Shown piece by piece: positions 37,465 to 45,824 of a stretch of DNA of 64,000 nucleotides (position 1 is its first letter; each line of letters starts with the position of its first letter). A program made the translations under genes and the position numbers. Below the pieces are notes generated by a model. That model saw only the letters and a program-made list of their open reading frames with translations, did not search any database and was not told where the DNA came from. The DNA lies in NCBI RefSeq assembly GCF_000527155.1, contig NZ_AZUQ01000001.1, positions 2,415,615 through 2,479,614 on the forward strand, written 5' to 3'. The stretch comes from Haloglycomyces albus DSM 45210. Its GTDB lineage: Bacteria; Actinomycetota; Actinomycetes; Mycobacteriales; Micromonosporaceae.

Positions 37465-39225
37465 ATGCCGACTCTACGTATCGCATTGGCCCAAGACAAT
37501 CCCACCGTCGGGGACCTCGACGGCAACGCCGAACTCATTCGCTCGTCCGCCGCGACCGCTCACAAAGCCGGTGTCGACCTGCTCGTGACCGGGGAACTTT
37601 CGCTCTGTGGCTATCCGGTGGAAGATCTGGCCCTTCGGCACACCTTCATTCAACAAAGTCGTGAACTACTCATGCGACTGGCCGGTGACCTCCAAGCGGA
37701 CGGGTACGGAGATCTTCCGGTAACGGTAGGTTATCTGGACGCCGATGGACCGATCGGGGAAGTGGATAACCCGACGGAGGGGTCGCGGGGGATTCGTAAC
37801 GCCCTTGCCCTGCTATATCACGGTAAAGTTGTTTTTCAGTACTTCAAACATCATCTTCCCAACTACGGAGTCTTTGACGAGGACCGCTACTTTGTCGCCG
37901 GAAACAACCTGCACATTGCCCGCATAAGTGGGGTAGACATCGCCTTCACCATCTGTGAGGACCTCTGGCAGGAAGGTGTCCCCTTCCAAACCGCACAACA
38001 GGCCCACGCCGGGCTCGTCATCAGCTCCAACGCCTCACCCTACGAAAAGGGAAAGATGGAGCAACGCTTCGACCTCCTGCGTCGACGCGCCGTTTCCACC
38101 GACTGCCCGATCGCTTACCTCAACATCGTCGGCGGGCAGGACGAGCTGGTCTTCGATGGTGGCAGCATGATCGTCGACCAGCACGGCGAACTGGTGGCCA
38201 ACGCGACACGGTTCGACACCGATATGATTATCACCGACCTGGACCTGCCACCAGCCGACGACACCGAAGACGTCTCCAACCAAAGCACCAATGTGCCGAT
38301 GAGCGTCACACGTCATTACCTCAGCACCGAACCGCGCGACGACAAACCCGCCAATACAGCGTCCAACCTCCGCCCCAGCATGCTGGCCCACCACGAAATC
38401 TGGGAAGCACTACGACTGGGACTCGGCGACTATGTACGGAAGAACGGCTTCGAAAGTGTCCTGCTCGGTCTGTCCGGCGGAATCGATTCGGCCGTCACGG
38501 CGGCACTCGCCCGTGACGCCCTCGGCCCGGACAATGTGTGGGCCATAGCCATGCCCAGCCAAAACTCGTCTCAGCACTCCCTCGACGATGCCGCCGACCT
38601 GGCCGATCGCACCGGTATCAACTACACCGTCGAACCGATACAGGCGACCGTGGACGCGGTCCTATCCCAGTTGGCCCTCTCAGGGCTGGCGTTGGAAAAC
38701 CTACAGGCGCGTATACGCGGCGTCCTCCTGATGTCGCTGTCCAACCAGCACGGACATCTGGTCCTCGCGCCCGGTAACAAGAGCGAATACGCCGTCGGCT
38801 ACTCGACGCTGTACGGCGATTCCGTCGGCGGATTCGCCCCCATCAAGGACGTGCCCAAGACACTGATCTACGACCTGGCCACCTGGCGCAACGAACACGC
38901 CCGCAACCACCGCCAGACCGAACCCGTCCCCGACAACATCATCACCAAGGCCCCCTCGGCGGAACTGCGCCCCGACCAGGTCGACCAGGACTCCCTGCCG
39001 AACTACGATGTGCTGGATGCCGTGCTGGACCTTTACGTCGATCAGGACGTGGGGCGCTCCGAACTGGTCGACAAAGGCTACGACGCCGAACTGGTCACCA
39101 AAATAACCAAGCTGGTGGACGGGTCCGAGTACAAAAGAAGGCAGACGCCACCCGGTACCAAGATCTCCGCCAAATCCTTCGGCAAAGACCGGAGGTTGCC
39201 CATCACCAACCGTTTTAGGGGGTAG
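37465..39225 (+). CDS. nadE: glutamine-dependent NAD+ synthetase
   Basis: NadE amidates deamido-NAD to NAD. The 586-residue protein is the two-domain, glutamine-using type. The N-terminal nitrilase-like amidase has its Glu-Lys-Cys triad in VTGELSLCGYP, KHHLPNYGVFDE and ICEDLWQEG, and the C-terminal synthetase domain carries the ATP loop LGLSGGIDSAVTAA. ATG 37465 is chosen for the MPTLRIALAQ start, with AGGA upstream. Together with nadA, two NAD-synthesis genes lie within this window. Confidence 0.96.
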   Translation: MPTLRIALAQDNPTVGDLDGNAELIRSSAATAHKAGVDLLVTGELSLCGYPVEDLALRHTFIQQSRELLMRLAGDLQADGYGDLPVTVGYLDADGPIGEVDNPTEGSRGIRNALALLYHGKVVFQYFKHHLPNYGVFDEDRYFVAGNNLHIARISGVDIAFTICEDLWQEGVPFQTAQQAHAGLVISSNASPYEKGKMEQRFDLLRRRAVSTDCPIAYLNIVGGQDELVFDGGSMIVDQHGELVANATRFDTDMIITDLDLPPADDTEDVSNQSTNVPMSVTRHYLSTEPRDDKPANTASNLRPSMLAHHEIWEALRLGLGDYVRKNGFESVLLGLSGGIDSAVTAALARDALGPDNVWAIAMPSQNSSQHSLDDAADLADRTGINYTVEPIQATVDAVLSQLALSGLALENLQARIRGVLLMSLSNQHGHLVLAPGNKSEYAVGYSTLYGDSVGGFAPIKDVPKTLIYDLATWRNEHARNHRQTEPVPDNIITKAPSAELRPDQVDQDSLPNYDVLDAVLDLYVDQDVGRSELVDKGYDAELVTKITKLVDGSEYKRRQTPPGTKISAKSFGKDRRLPITNRFRG

Positions 39226-39236
39226 GTAGGTGACCG

Positions 39237-39344
39237 CTGGGATTGGCTGAGGCACTACGCCTTCGCGCTGCGGGGGCCTCTTGCGGCCATGAGGCCGCTA
39301 CGAGTCCTCCTCGCGCGAATTCGCAGCACCTCAGCCAATCCCAG
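39237..39344. repeat. 16-bp inverted repeat enclosing a structured segment
   Basis: Left arm 39237-39252 (ctgggattggctgagg) is perfectly complementary to right arm 39329-39344, with 76 bases between. The inner part has smaller dyads such as gcggcc/ggccgc. It may be the nadE terminator or an end of a non-coding repeat element. Confidence 0.8.
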
Positions 39345-39354
39345 CTCCTTTCCA

Positions 39355-39552
39355 GCTCTACCGCTTCTGCGCTTCGCTGGAAGCTCGCCAGTCCAGTAAG
39401 GAATTTACGTGGTGGTCGAGTTCCTCGTGAAGGTACGGCCAGCTCTACCATCCCCGTACTTTCTGCCGCCGATTACGTCAGGGGTTTGAGCGGTGGTCTA
39501 GCATTCCTGAAGGTATCTGCTGCTCTACCGCTTCTGCGCTTCGCTGGAAGCT
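39355..39552. repeat. 31-bp direct repeats, 167 bases apart
   Basis: Copies at 39355-39385 and 39522-39552 are identical over 31 bases; each contains the inner dyad cttctgcgcttcgctggaag-like sequence. A degenerate third unit near 39410-39447 shares the ggtggtc...gaaggta...gctctacc pattern with the segment before the second copy. Spacing and number do not fit a CRISPR. Confidence 0.8.
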
Positions 39553-39927
39553 TGTCGGTTGGATAAACCAGAGGGGATGCAGTCGTTGCCTTCGTCTTGG
39601 CTACGCGGCTAGCCGTTTGTGCAGTGCCATGTCAGTGGCTTTTGTTTGAGGTTTTGGCTGGGTCAATAGTCAGGTCGGTTCCGGGGTTCGGTTGTGCGCA
39701 TGGAGAAACTCCCTTGCGTCAATGTGAAATACTCCTCAGGCGATGCGAGTCGGCTTGCTTGGGCGCAAACGACATAGAGGTAATCTATTGAGGCGAGCCA
39801 ACGCTATCGGAGGTGGGGTTGCCCCCGATTCGTGTGGCTAGGCGTTACAGTTCAAACTCGCTGGAACGCACGGTTGTTCCGGCACCGGGGACCGATCTGA
39901 TCGGCCACGAGTTCTGAAGGAGAACAT

Positions 39928-40767
39928 ATGTCAGACAGTGATATTGGCAGCGTTTACGGTTCACAGTCGCGTATTAAGCGCGTTCGCGTTCGGCATCTGC
40001 AGGAAGCCAAGGAACGTGGTGAGAAGTGGCCGATGTTGACCGCCTATGACACCGTGACCGCTCGTATCTTCGATGCGGAAGGCATTCCAGCGTTGTTGGT
40101 CGGCGACTCCGCCGCCAACGTGGTCTACGGTTACGAGTCCTCCCTGCGGGTCGAGGTAGACGAACTACTTCCGCTGGTCAAAGCGGTAGTACGGTCCGCT
40201 CAGCGTGCTCTGGTGGTGGCGGATCTGCCGTTCGGCTCCTATGAGGCGAGTCCCTCTCAGGCCGTGGAGACGGCATCGCGATTCATGAAGGCCGGAGCTC
40301 AAGCGGTGAAGCTTGAGGGCGGGCGTCGCATGGCGGACACGATCCGGGCACTGACCAACGCCGGAATCCCGGTTATGGCACACGTCGGGTTCACTCCGCA
40401 GGCCGAACATGCCCTGGGCGGTTTTCGAGTTCAGGGGCGTGACGCCAAAGCCGCAGAAGTGCTTGCCGATGCGCAGGCGGTCGTCGATGCCGGGGCGTTC
40501 TCGGTGGTGCTGGAAATGGTCACTTCTTCGATCGCCGAGGAGATCACTAAACAGATTCCGGTCCCGACGATCGGTATCGGTGCCGGGAACTCCACGGATG
40601 CACAGGTGTTGGTCTGGCAGGACATGGCCGGCTTTACCGACGGACGCACTCCTAAATTCGTCAAGCGTTTCGCTGAGCTGGGCGATGGTTTGGCGCAGGC
40701 GGCAAGGGATTACGCCGCCGAGGTTCGTAGTGGGGAATTCCCCGCCAAGGAACACGGCTTCGAATAG
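39928..40767 (+). CDS. panB: 3-methyl-2-oxobutanoate hydroxymethyltransferase
   Basis: PanB makes ketopantoate from 2-ketoisovalerate and methylenetetrahydrofolate, the first step of pantothenate (coenzyme A) synthesis. The 279-residue protein shows [49 protein letters not shown], and [22 protein letters not shown] with GAAGGAGA upstream. No other pan genes adjoin it. Confidence 0.97.
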   Translation: MSDSDIGSVYGSQSRIKRVRVRHLQEAKERGEKWPMLTAYDTVTARIFDAEGIPALLVGDSAANVVYGYESSLRVEVDELLPLVKAVVRSAQRALVVADLPFGSYEASPSQAVETASRFMKAGAQAVKLEGGRRMADTIRALTNAGIPVMAHVGFTPQAEHALGGFRVQGRDAKAAEVLADAQAVVDAGAFSVVLEMVTSSIAEEITKQIPVPTIGIGAGNSTDAQVLVWQDMAGFTDGRTPKFVKRFAELGDGLAQAARDYAAEVRSGEFPAKEHGFE

Positions 40768-40778
40768 AACCTTTGTTG

Positions 40779-40804
40779 CTGGGGGCGGAATGTCGCGCCC
40801 CCAG
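40779..40804 (+). terminator. hairpin after panB
   Basis: A 9-bp stem ctgggggcg (40779-40787) pairs with cgcccccag (40796-40804), with an 8-base loop, starting 11 bases after the panB stop. Confidence 0.75.
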
Positions 40805-40901
40805 GGTCCGGCACGGCGGTGAAAACGTAATGGAATTGTGAACGTGTCGTTCGTCGCCTCTCCCTTAAATGCCAGTGTGAAAACGGGTACTGTCGCCACT
40901 T

Positions 40902-41591
40902 GTGACTACTACAGCAACTCTCGTTCTAGATTTTGACGGTACCTTGTGCCTGGGTAATGAACCGGTATTGGACTATGCTCGCCAACTGACCGCTCGTTTG
41001 GACAATGAAGCGGCCGCGGAGTTCATGCGGGAACTGACTGCCTTCTTGAATGGAAAACCCACGTCAGCGTCGACTTTTGACGCCCTCGACCCGTACCATG
41101 TGGTGAAAATTCTGTCGCGTGAGGCCGGAATCGCAGATGCGGAGCGTGACGAGGCCTTTGAACAGGTCAGGGAGAACCTGGGATACGGAAAATACAACAT
41201 GTCCGTCCCCGCCAAATTCGACCAGTTGATCTTCTCGCTGCCGCGTGAGGTCGAGGTCGTTTTGATGACCAACGCCCCCGAGACCGGTATGGCCGGGATC
41301 TTGGATCACCTGCGTCTCGATGGATTGTTCGACGAAGTGATCACCGGCGCTCGCAAACCGACCGGCTTGGAGGAAGTGCTCGACACCCGCTTGGAGAGCC
41401 GGCAGCCGTCGTCGATTCTTTCCATTGGTGACATTCCGAAAAACGACCTGGCTCCGGCGGCCGAGCGTGGGTGCGTGACCGGGTACATCGACCACTTCAG
41501 CCGTCCGTGGTCCAAGGCGACCGTTTCCGCCAACGACTTGACCGAGCTGTACCGGTTCATTGACGAATGGGCGATCAAAGCCACGTCGTAA
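40902..41591 (+). CDS. HAD-superfamily hydrolase
   Basis: This 229-residue phosphatase-like protein carries HAD motif I LDFDGTLCLG (nucleophile Asp), motif II VLMTNAPETG and the late motif SIGDIPKNDLAPA. The substrate cannot be told. GTG 40902 has no ribosome binding site; TACTGT, a good -10 element, lies about 9 bases upstream, so the message may be leaderless. It is followed after about 105 bases by the glutamine synthetase gene. Confidence 0.9.
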   Translation: MTTTATLVLDFDGTLCLGNEPVLDYARQLTARLDNEAAAEFMRELTAFLNGKPTSASTFDALDPYHVVKILSREAGIADAERDEAFEQVRENLGYGKYNMSVPAKFDQLIFSLPREVEVVLMTNAPETGMAGILDHLRLDGLFDEVITGARKPTGLEEVLDTRLESRQPSSILSIGDIPKNDLAPAAERGCVTGYIDHFSRPWSKATVSANDLTELYRFIDEWAIKATS

Positions 41592-41696
41592 ACGCCCGTT
41601 TTCTCCCGGATACACCGCTCACCCTCGGATTAATATCTCGGTAACATGAGCGTGCCAGACTAGCCCAAGGACAACCACGGTCAGCGAGGAGTTGCC

Positions 41697-43055
41697 ATGA
41701 GCCAAACCGAGCGTCAGCAGGAATTCGTTCTTCGTACTTTGGAAGAACGCGATATTCGATTCGTGCGGTTGTGGTTCACCGATGTCTTGGGGACCTTGAA
41801 GTCGGTTTCGGTCGCCCCGGCGGAACTGGAACAGGCCTTCGAAGGCGGTATCGGTTTTGACGGGTCGGCCATTGAAGGCTTCGCTCGAGTACACGAGTCC
41901 GACATGGTCGCGATGCCCGACCCCAATACCTTCCAGATCTTTCCGTTCGAAGGGCGGGGCATCGGGGAGTCCGCTCGCATGTTCTGTGACATTCTGACTC
42001 CCGACGGAACTCCGTCCTGGGCTGATCCTCGGCACGTCCTGCGGCGTACTTTGGCGCGTGCCGCGGATTCGGGATTCACTTTTTATGTACACCCCGAAAT
42101 CGAGTTCTTCCTCTTCAAGGACTCGATCGCGGACGGTGCCGATCCGGTCCCGGTGGACGATGGCGGCTACTTCGACCACACCACCCACTCGCTGGCCCGC
42201 GACTTCCGGCGACAGGCGATTCTGGCCTTGGAACGTTCCGGTATCAGCGTGGAGTTCAGCCACCACGAGGTCGCTCCCGGGCAGCAGGAGATCGATCTGC
42301 GTTATGCCGACGCCCTGACGACCTCGGACAACATCATGACGTTCCGGCACATCATCAAGGAAGTGGCTACCTCCAACGGTGTTGTCGCGTCGTTCATGCC
42401 CAAACCGTTCGCCGACCAACCGGGTTCGGGGATGCACTCCCACATGTCGTTGTTCGAGGGTGAAGACAACGCCTTCCACGATCCCACCGATGAAGCACGA
42501 CTGTCGGCGAACGCCAAGTCGTTTTTGGCGGGCCTGCTGCACCACGCTCCGGAGTTCACCGCCATCACCTGCCAGTGGGTGAACTCCTACAAGCGCCTGT
42601 ACGCCCGTCATACGCCGGGAAAGATTTCCGAAGCGCCCGCGTACGTGTCGTGGGGCCGCTCGAACCGTTCGGCTCTGGTGCGGGTTCCCGCATACGGTAA
42701 ACCGAACTCCGCGCGGGTGGAGATCCGTTCGCTGGACTCGGCGACGAACCCTTACTTGACATATGCCGTGCTTCTGGGGGCCGGTCTGAAAGGCATTGAA
42801 AACGGCTATGAATTGCCTGCGGGGTCCGAGGACGACCTCTGGGCGCTCACGGGAGCCGAACGGACCGCGGCCGGTTATCGACCGCTCCCGGCTTCCTTGG
42901 CCGAGGCTCTCGACGAGATGGAAAAGAGCGAACTGATTCCCGAAGTTCTCGGAGAACACGTATTCGACTACTTCCTCATGAACAAGCGTGCCGAGTGGGA
43001 GGACTACCGTACTCAGGTGTCGGCGTACGAACGCGAGCGCTACGGCAACCTCTAA
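41697..43055 (+). CDS. glnA2: glutamine synthetase, GlnA2-like
   Basis: This 452-residue type-I glutamine synthetase converts glutamate and ammonia to glutamine. Motifs include GFDGSAIEGF, HPEIEFFLF, GQQEIDLRYADAL, KPFADQPGSGMHSH and NSYKRLYA. At the place of the usual adenylylation tyrosine loop (NLYDLPPE) this protein has NGYELPAGSEDD, so control by GlnE adenylylation is doubtful for it. The length and the nearby glnE match mycobacterial glnA2 (Rv2222c). GAGGAG precedes the ATG. It may serve a glutamate-poor or special amide-forming role. Confidence 0.92.
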   Translation: MSQTERQQEFVLRTLEERDIRFVRLWFTDVLGTLKSVSVAPAELEQAFEGGIGFDGSAIEGFARVHESDMVAMPDPNTFQIFPFEGRGIGESARMFCDILTPDGTPSWADPRHVLRRTLARAADSGFTFYVHPEIEFFLFKDSIADGADPVPVDDGGYFDHTTHSLARDFRRQAILALERSGISVEFSHHEVAPGQQEIDLRYADALTTSDNIMTFRHIIKEVATSNGVVASFMPKPFADQPGSGMHSHMSLFEGEDNAFHDPTDEARLSANAKSFLAGLLHHAPEFTAITCQWVNSYKRLYARHTPGKISEAPAYVSWGRSNRSALVRVPAYGKPNSARVEIRSLDSATNPYLTYAVLLGAGLKGIENGYELPAGSEDDLWALTGAERTAAGYRPLPASLAEALDEMEKSELIPEVLGEHVFDYFLMNKRAEWEDYRTQVSAYERERYGNL

Positions 43056-43142
43056 ACGCATCGGACCGGTAGGCTTCGAGAGCGCCGTTGCCATGTCGTA
43101 TTTCGGCTAGCGATGGCGTTCCACGTCGGTCATGCTGGAATC

Positions 43143-44615
43143 ATGCGATTGGATCGGAACTATTGTCTGCGGGCCGTGCGTAGCAAGGACGCGCGCTTCG
43201 ACGGATGGTTCTGCCTGGCCGTCTCGACCACAGGAATCTACTGTCGTCCTTCCTGTCCGGCACGTACCCCGAAACCCGCCAATATCACGTTCTATCCCAC
43301 GGCGGCGGCCGCGCAGCAGGCCGGATATCGGGCCTGCAAACGATGCCGACCCGACGCGACCCCCGGGTCTCCCGACTGGGACTACCGCACCGACATCGCC
43401 GCTCGCGCGCTCCGGCTGATTCGTGAAGGGGTGGTCGATCGGCATGGAATCACCGGCTTGGCGCGAGAAGTGGGATACAGCGTCCGTCAATTGGAACGTC
43501 ATTTCCTGGAGGAATTCGGTGCCGGGCCGCAGGCGATGGCGCGCACGCAACGTGCTCAGACAGCACGACTGCTCATTGAGAACACGACCTTGACCATTGG
43601 CGACATAGCGTTCGCCGCCGGATTTTCCAGCATTCGAGCGTTCAATAAGACGGTGTCGGACGTATTCAATTCGACCCCGAGCGAACTGCGCGAAAAGTCG
43701 TCAAGCGCGTCGGTGAGCCATCCGTTGGCATTGCGTCTGCCGTTCAGACGGCCCCTGTGCCCGGATAATCTCTTCGGCCATCTGGTCGCCACGGCGATCG
43801 ACGGCGTCGAAGAGTGGCGTGGCGGATACTATCGGCGCACCGTCCGCCTGCCGTATGGAGTCGGAACGGTGGCGGTGGCGCCGGGGACGGATTATATCGA
43901 CTGCGTCCTACGGCTGAACGATCTCCGCGACATCTCCACCGCCATTAACCGACTGCGCTGGATGTTGGATCTTGACGCCGATCCGGTGGCCATCGACGAG
44001 TCGTTGTCAATCGATGAGCGTCTGGCCCCATTGGTGGCGACAGCGCCTGGTCGACGCGTCCCGCGTAGCTTTGACAGCGTCGAAATGCTGATGCGAGCCG
44101 TTATCGGCCAACAGGTTTCCACTCGAGCGGCTCGAACACACGCGCAGCGTCTGGTCAGCGAGCTAGGGGAGAAGACCGACGATCGTGACGGTGAACTGAG
44201 CCGAATCTTTCCCAACCCAGAGGCCATCGCCGAATCCTCACTCGATTTCCTGGCGATGCCGGAAGCGAGGAAGAATACGATTCGTCAAGCCGCACAGGCC
44301 ATCGTGGCGGGAGATCTCGATCTGTCTCCCGGGTGCGACTGGCGCGACACCCGCCGACGGCTCCTGCGGATACGTGGAATAGGCCCCTGGACGGCGGATG
44401 TCGTCTCCATGCGTGCGCTTGGAGATCCCGACGTGTCCATGGCCGGTGATCTGGGGGCACGGAAGGGGGCACGGCGTGTGGGCCTGCCTGACACGGCGGA
44501 GGGTCTGGCCCGGTATGGCAAAGCCTGGTCTCCATGGCGATCCTATGCCGTCCAGTACCTCTGGGCCGCCACCGATCACGACATCAACCGACTACCGGAA
44601 AGCAGCGAGAGATAA
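43143..44615 (+). CDS. Ada-AlkA fusion: adaptive response regulator and DNA glycosylase
   Basis: About 490 residues. The N-terminal Ada zinc domain holds the methyl-accepting cysteine context IYCRPSCPAR and CKRCRPD (about 28-65). An AraC-type DNA-binding domain follows (about 75-185), then an AlkA-type 3-methyladenine glycosylase with a helix-hairpin-helix LLRIRGIGPWTADVV and the catalytic Asp in GDPDVSMAGD. It should sense methylphosphotriesters, activate repair genes and excise alkylated bases. The ATG at 43143 gives the usual N-terminus; 43113 is an upstream alternative. The stop overlaps the ogt start (TAATG). Confidence 0.94.
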   Translation: MRLDRNYCLRAVRSKDARFDGWFCLAVSTTGIYCRPSCPARTPKPANITFYPTAAAAQQAGYRACKRCRPDATPGSPDWDYRTDIAARALRLIREGVVDRHGITGLAREVGYSVRQLERHFLEEFGAGPQAMARTQRAQTARLLIENTTLTIGDIAFAAGFSSIRAFNKTVSDVFNSTPSELREKSSSASVSHPLALRLPFRRPLCPDNLFGHLVATAIDGVEEWRGGYYRRTVRLPYGVGTVAVAPGTDYIDCVLRLNDLRDISTAINRLRWMLDLDADPVAIDESLSIDERLAPLVATAPGRRVPRSFDSVEMLMRAVIGQQVSTRAARTHAQRLVSELGEKTDDRDGELSRIFPNPEAIAESSLDFLAMPEARKNTIRQAAQAIVAGDLDLSPGCDWRDTRRRLLRIRGIGPWTADVVSMRALGDPDVSMAGDLGARKGARRVGLPDTAEGLARYGKAWSPWRSYAVQYLWAATDHDINRLPESSER

Positions 44616-45088
44616 TGTACTACACCTATATGGACAGCCCCATTGGAATCGTCAATCTCACCGCAAACGATCAGGGCGTGACCCGACTGCACCTCAACGA
44701 GGAACCCACCGTTCCCAAGGAAGCCGGTAATACAGTCCTGGCTCAAACGATGGAACAACTGAAGGCGTACTTCGCCGGTGAACTCCAGGAGTTCACCGTG
44801 CCGCTCGACCCCGATGGAACCGAGTTTCAAAGACAAGTCTGGAGCGGCCTGCAAGACATTCCCTACGGCCACACCTGGTCATACGGGGAATTGGCGCAGC
44901 ATATAGGCCGGCCGAGTGCGGTTCGGGCCGTAGGGCTGGCCAATGGACGCAACCCCGTATCCCTCATCGTCCCGTGCCACCGAGTGATTGGAGCCGACGG
45001 AAGCCTCACCGGTTACGCCGGTGGAATCGAGCGGAAGAAATTCCTTCTTGACCACGAAAAACACATCCTCAATCCAGCATTGTTCTAA
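44615..45088 (+). CDS. ogt: methylated-DNA-protein cysteine methyltransferase
   Basis: This 157-residue suicide enzyme takes alkyl groups from O6-alkylguanine. The acceptor is C121 in the motif PCHRVIG, preceded by FQRQVWSGL and IPYGHTWSYGELA. The ATG overlaps the stop of the Ada-AlkA gene by one base, so both alkylation-repair genes are translationally coupled and probably induced together by alkylation damage. Confidence 0.96.
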   Translation: MYYTYMDSPIGIVNLTANDQGVTRLHLNEEPTVPKEAGNTVLAQTMEQLKAYFAGELQEFTVPLDPDGTEFQRQVWSGLQDIPYGHTWSYGELAQHIGRPSAVRAVGLANGRNPVSLIVPCHRVIGADGSLTGYAGGIERKKFLLDHEKHILNPALF

Positions 45089-45131
45089 AGCAAGCACAAC
45101 ACCTTCCCCTTCACGGGAACAAGCCGTTACC

Positions 45132-45824
45132 ATGTACCACGTGGCAGCAACCGCTCTAGTAATCGAGAACAATCCGAAGCAGGGAATCGGACGCGCCGGA
45201 GACTGGCTTACCGAGGTGGGCCTGGATCTTGAGACGCTCCGACCGCACGCAGGAGACCTCATCCCTCGCACCGTCGGAGGATACGACTCCCTCATCGCCC
45301 TTGGCGGCGGGCGAGGCGTCGAATGGTCCGAGGAACTCGGGGCTCTCATGGAAACGGCGGTTGCCGACGGCACGCCCCTGTTCGCCATCTGCTCCTCCGC
45401 CCGACAACTAGGCGAAAACCTTGGGGGAGAACTCGAAGACACGAAGGTCGCGGAAGCCCGTATGCTGGGCAAACGCGATGCCGCAGGTCGTGACCCCGTA
45501 TTCGGACCCGCCCCGCTCACCATCGACGTCGTCGCTTGGAGAAGACAGGAACTGGTGCGGCTTCCCGAAGACGCGACCCTACTGGCCGCCTCGCCCCACG
45601 GCAGCCAGGACGTGTTCCGCATCGGCGACCACGCCTGGGCCAGCCAGTCCCACTTCGAACTCGACCCCGACCAACTCGCCGAACTCGGCGGCTTCGAACC
45701 CGATGCCCTGGACAAGGCCGCAAGTGTCGACACCCACATCGTCGAAACCTGGAAACCCATCATTCAACGCTTCGGACGACTGGTCACCGGACGACGCAAA
45801 CCCCTCGACCTCATCGATGGCTGA
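45132..45824 (+). CDS. class I glutamine amidotransferase-like protein
   Basis: This 230-residue protein resembles the GMP-synthase-type GATase domain. The nucleophile cysteine is in LFAICSSARQLGENLGG, and the catalytic His in ASPHGSQDVF. The oxyanion-hole glycines are in ALGGGRGVEW. Stand-alone relatives act on small amines or are uncharacterised. The end overlaps the glnE start by 8 bases (ATGGCTGA), which ties it to nitrogen metabolism. ATG 45132 is chosen from the compact start MYHVAATALVIENN; the longer upstream frame overlaps ogt. Confidence 0.82.
   Translation: MYHVAATALVIENNPKQGIGRAGDWLTEVGLDLETLRPHAGDLIPRTVGGYDSLIALGGGRGVEWSEELGALMETAVADGTPLFAICSSARQLGENLGGELEDTKVAEARMLGKRDAAGRDPVFGPAPLTIDVVAWRRQELVRLPEDATLLAASPHGSQDVFRIGDHAWASQSHFELDPDQLAELGGFEPDALDKAASVDTHIVETWKPIIQRFGRLVTGRRKPLDLIDG

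Larger units (their letters stand above)
39226..39927. other. repeat-rich intergenic region before panB
   Basis: Seven hundred bases hold no convincing gene. A 16-bp inverted repeat (39237-39252 with 39329-39344) flanks a G/C-rich segment with further internal dyads. A 31-base direct repeat follows (listed separately), and a related degenerate copy lies between. The right part should hold the panB promoter. A 64-codon open frame at 39597-39791 has no supporting features. Confidence 0.6.

Noticed and set aside
39355-39552. Degenerate CRISPR array
   Set aside because: Only two identical 31-mers with a 136-base interval, and no cas genes in the window.
39597-39791. 64-codon small gene before panB
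   Set aside because: No ribosome binding site, no domain, and codon use unlike neighbouring genes.
45421-45816. N-terminal extension of GlnE
   Set aside because: This part overlaps the conserved GATase-like gene in another frame, and the Pro/Ser/Arg-rich translation looks like a shadow.
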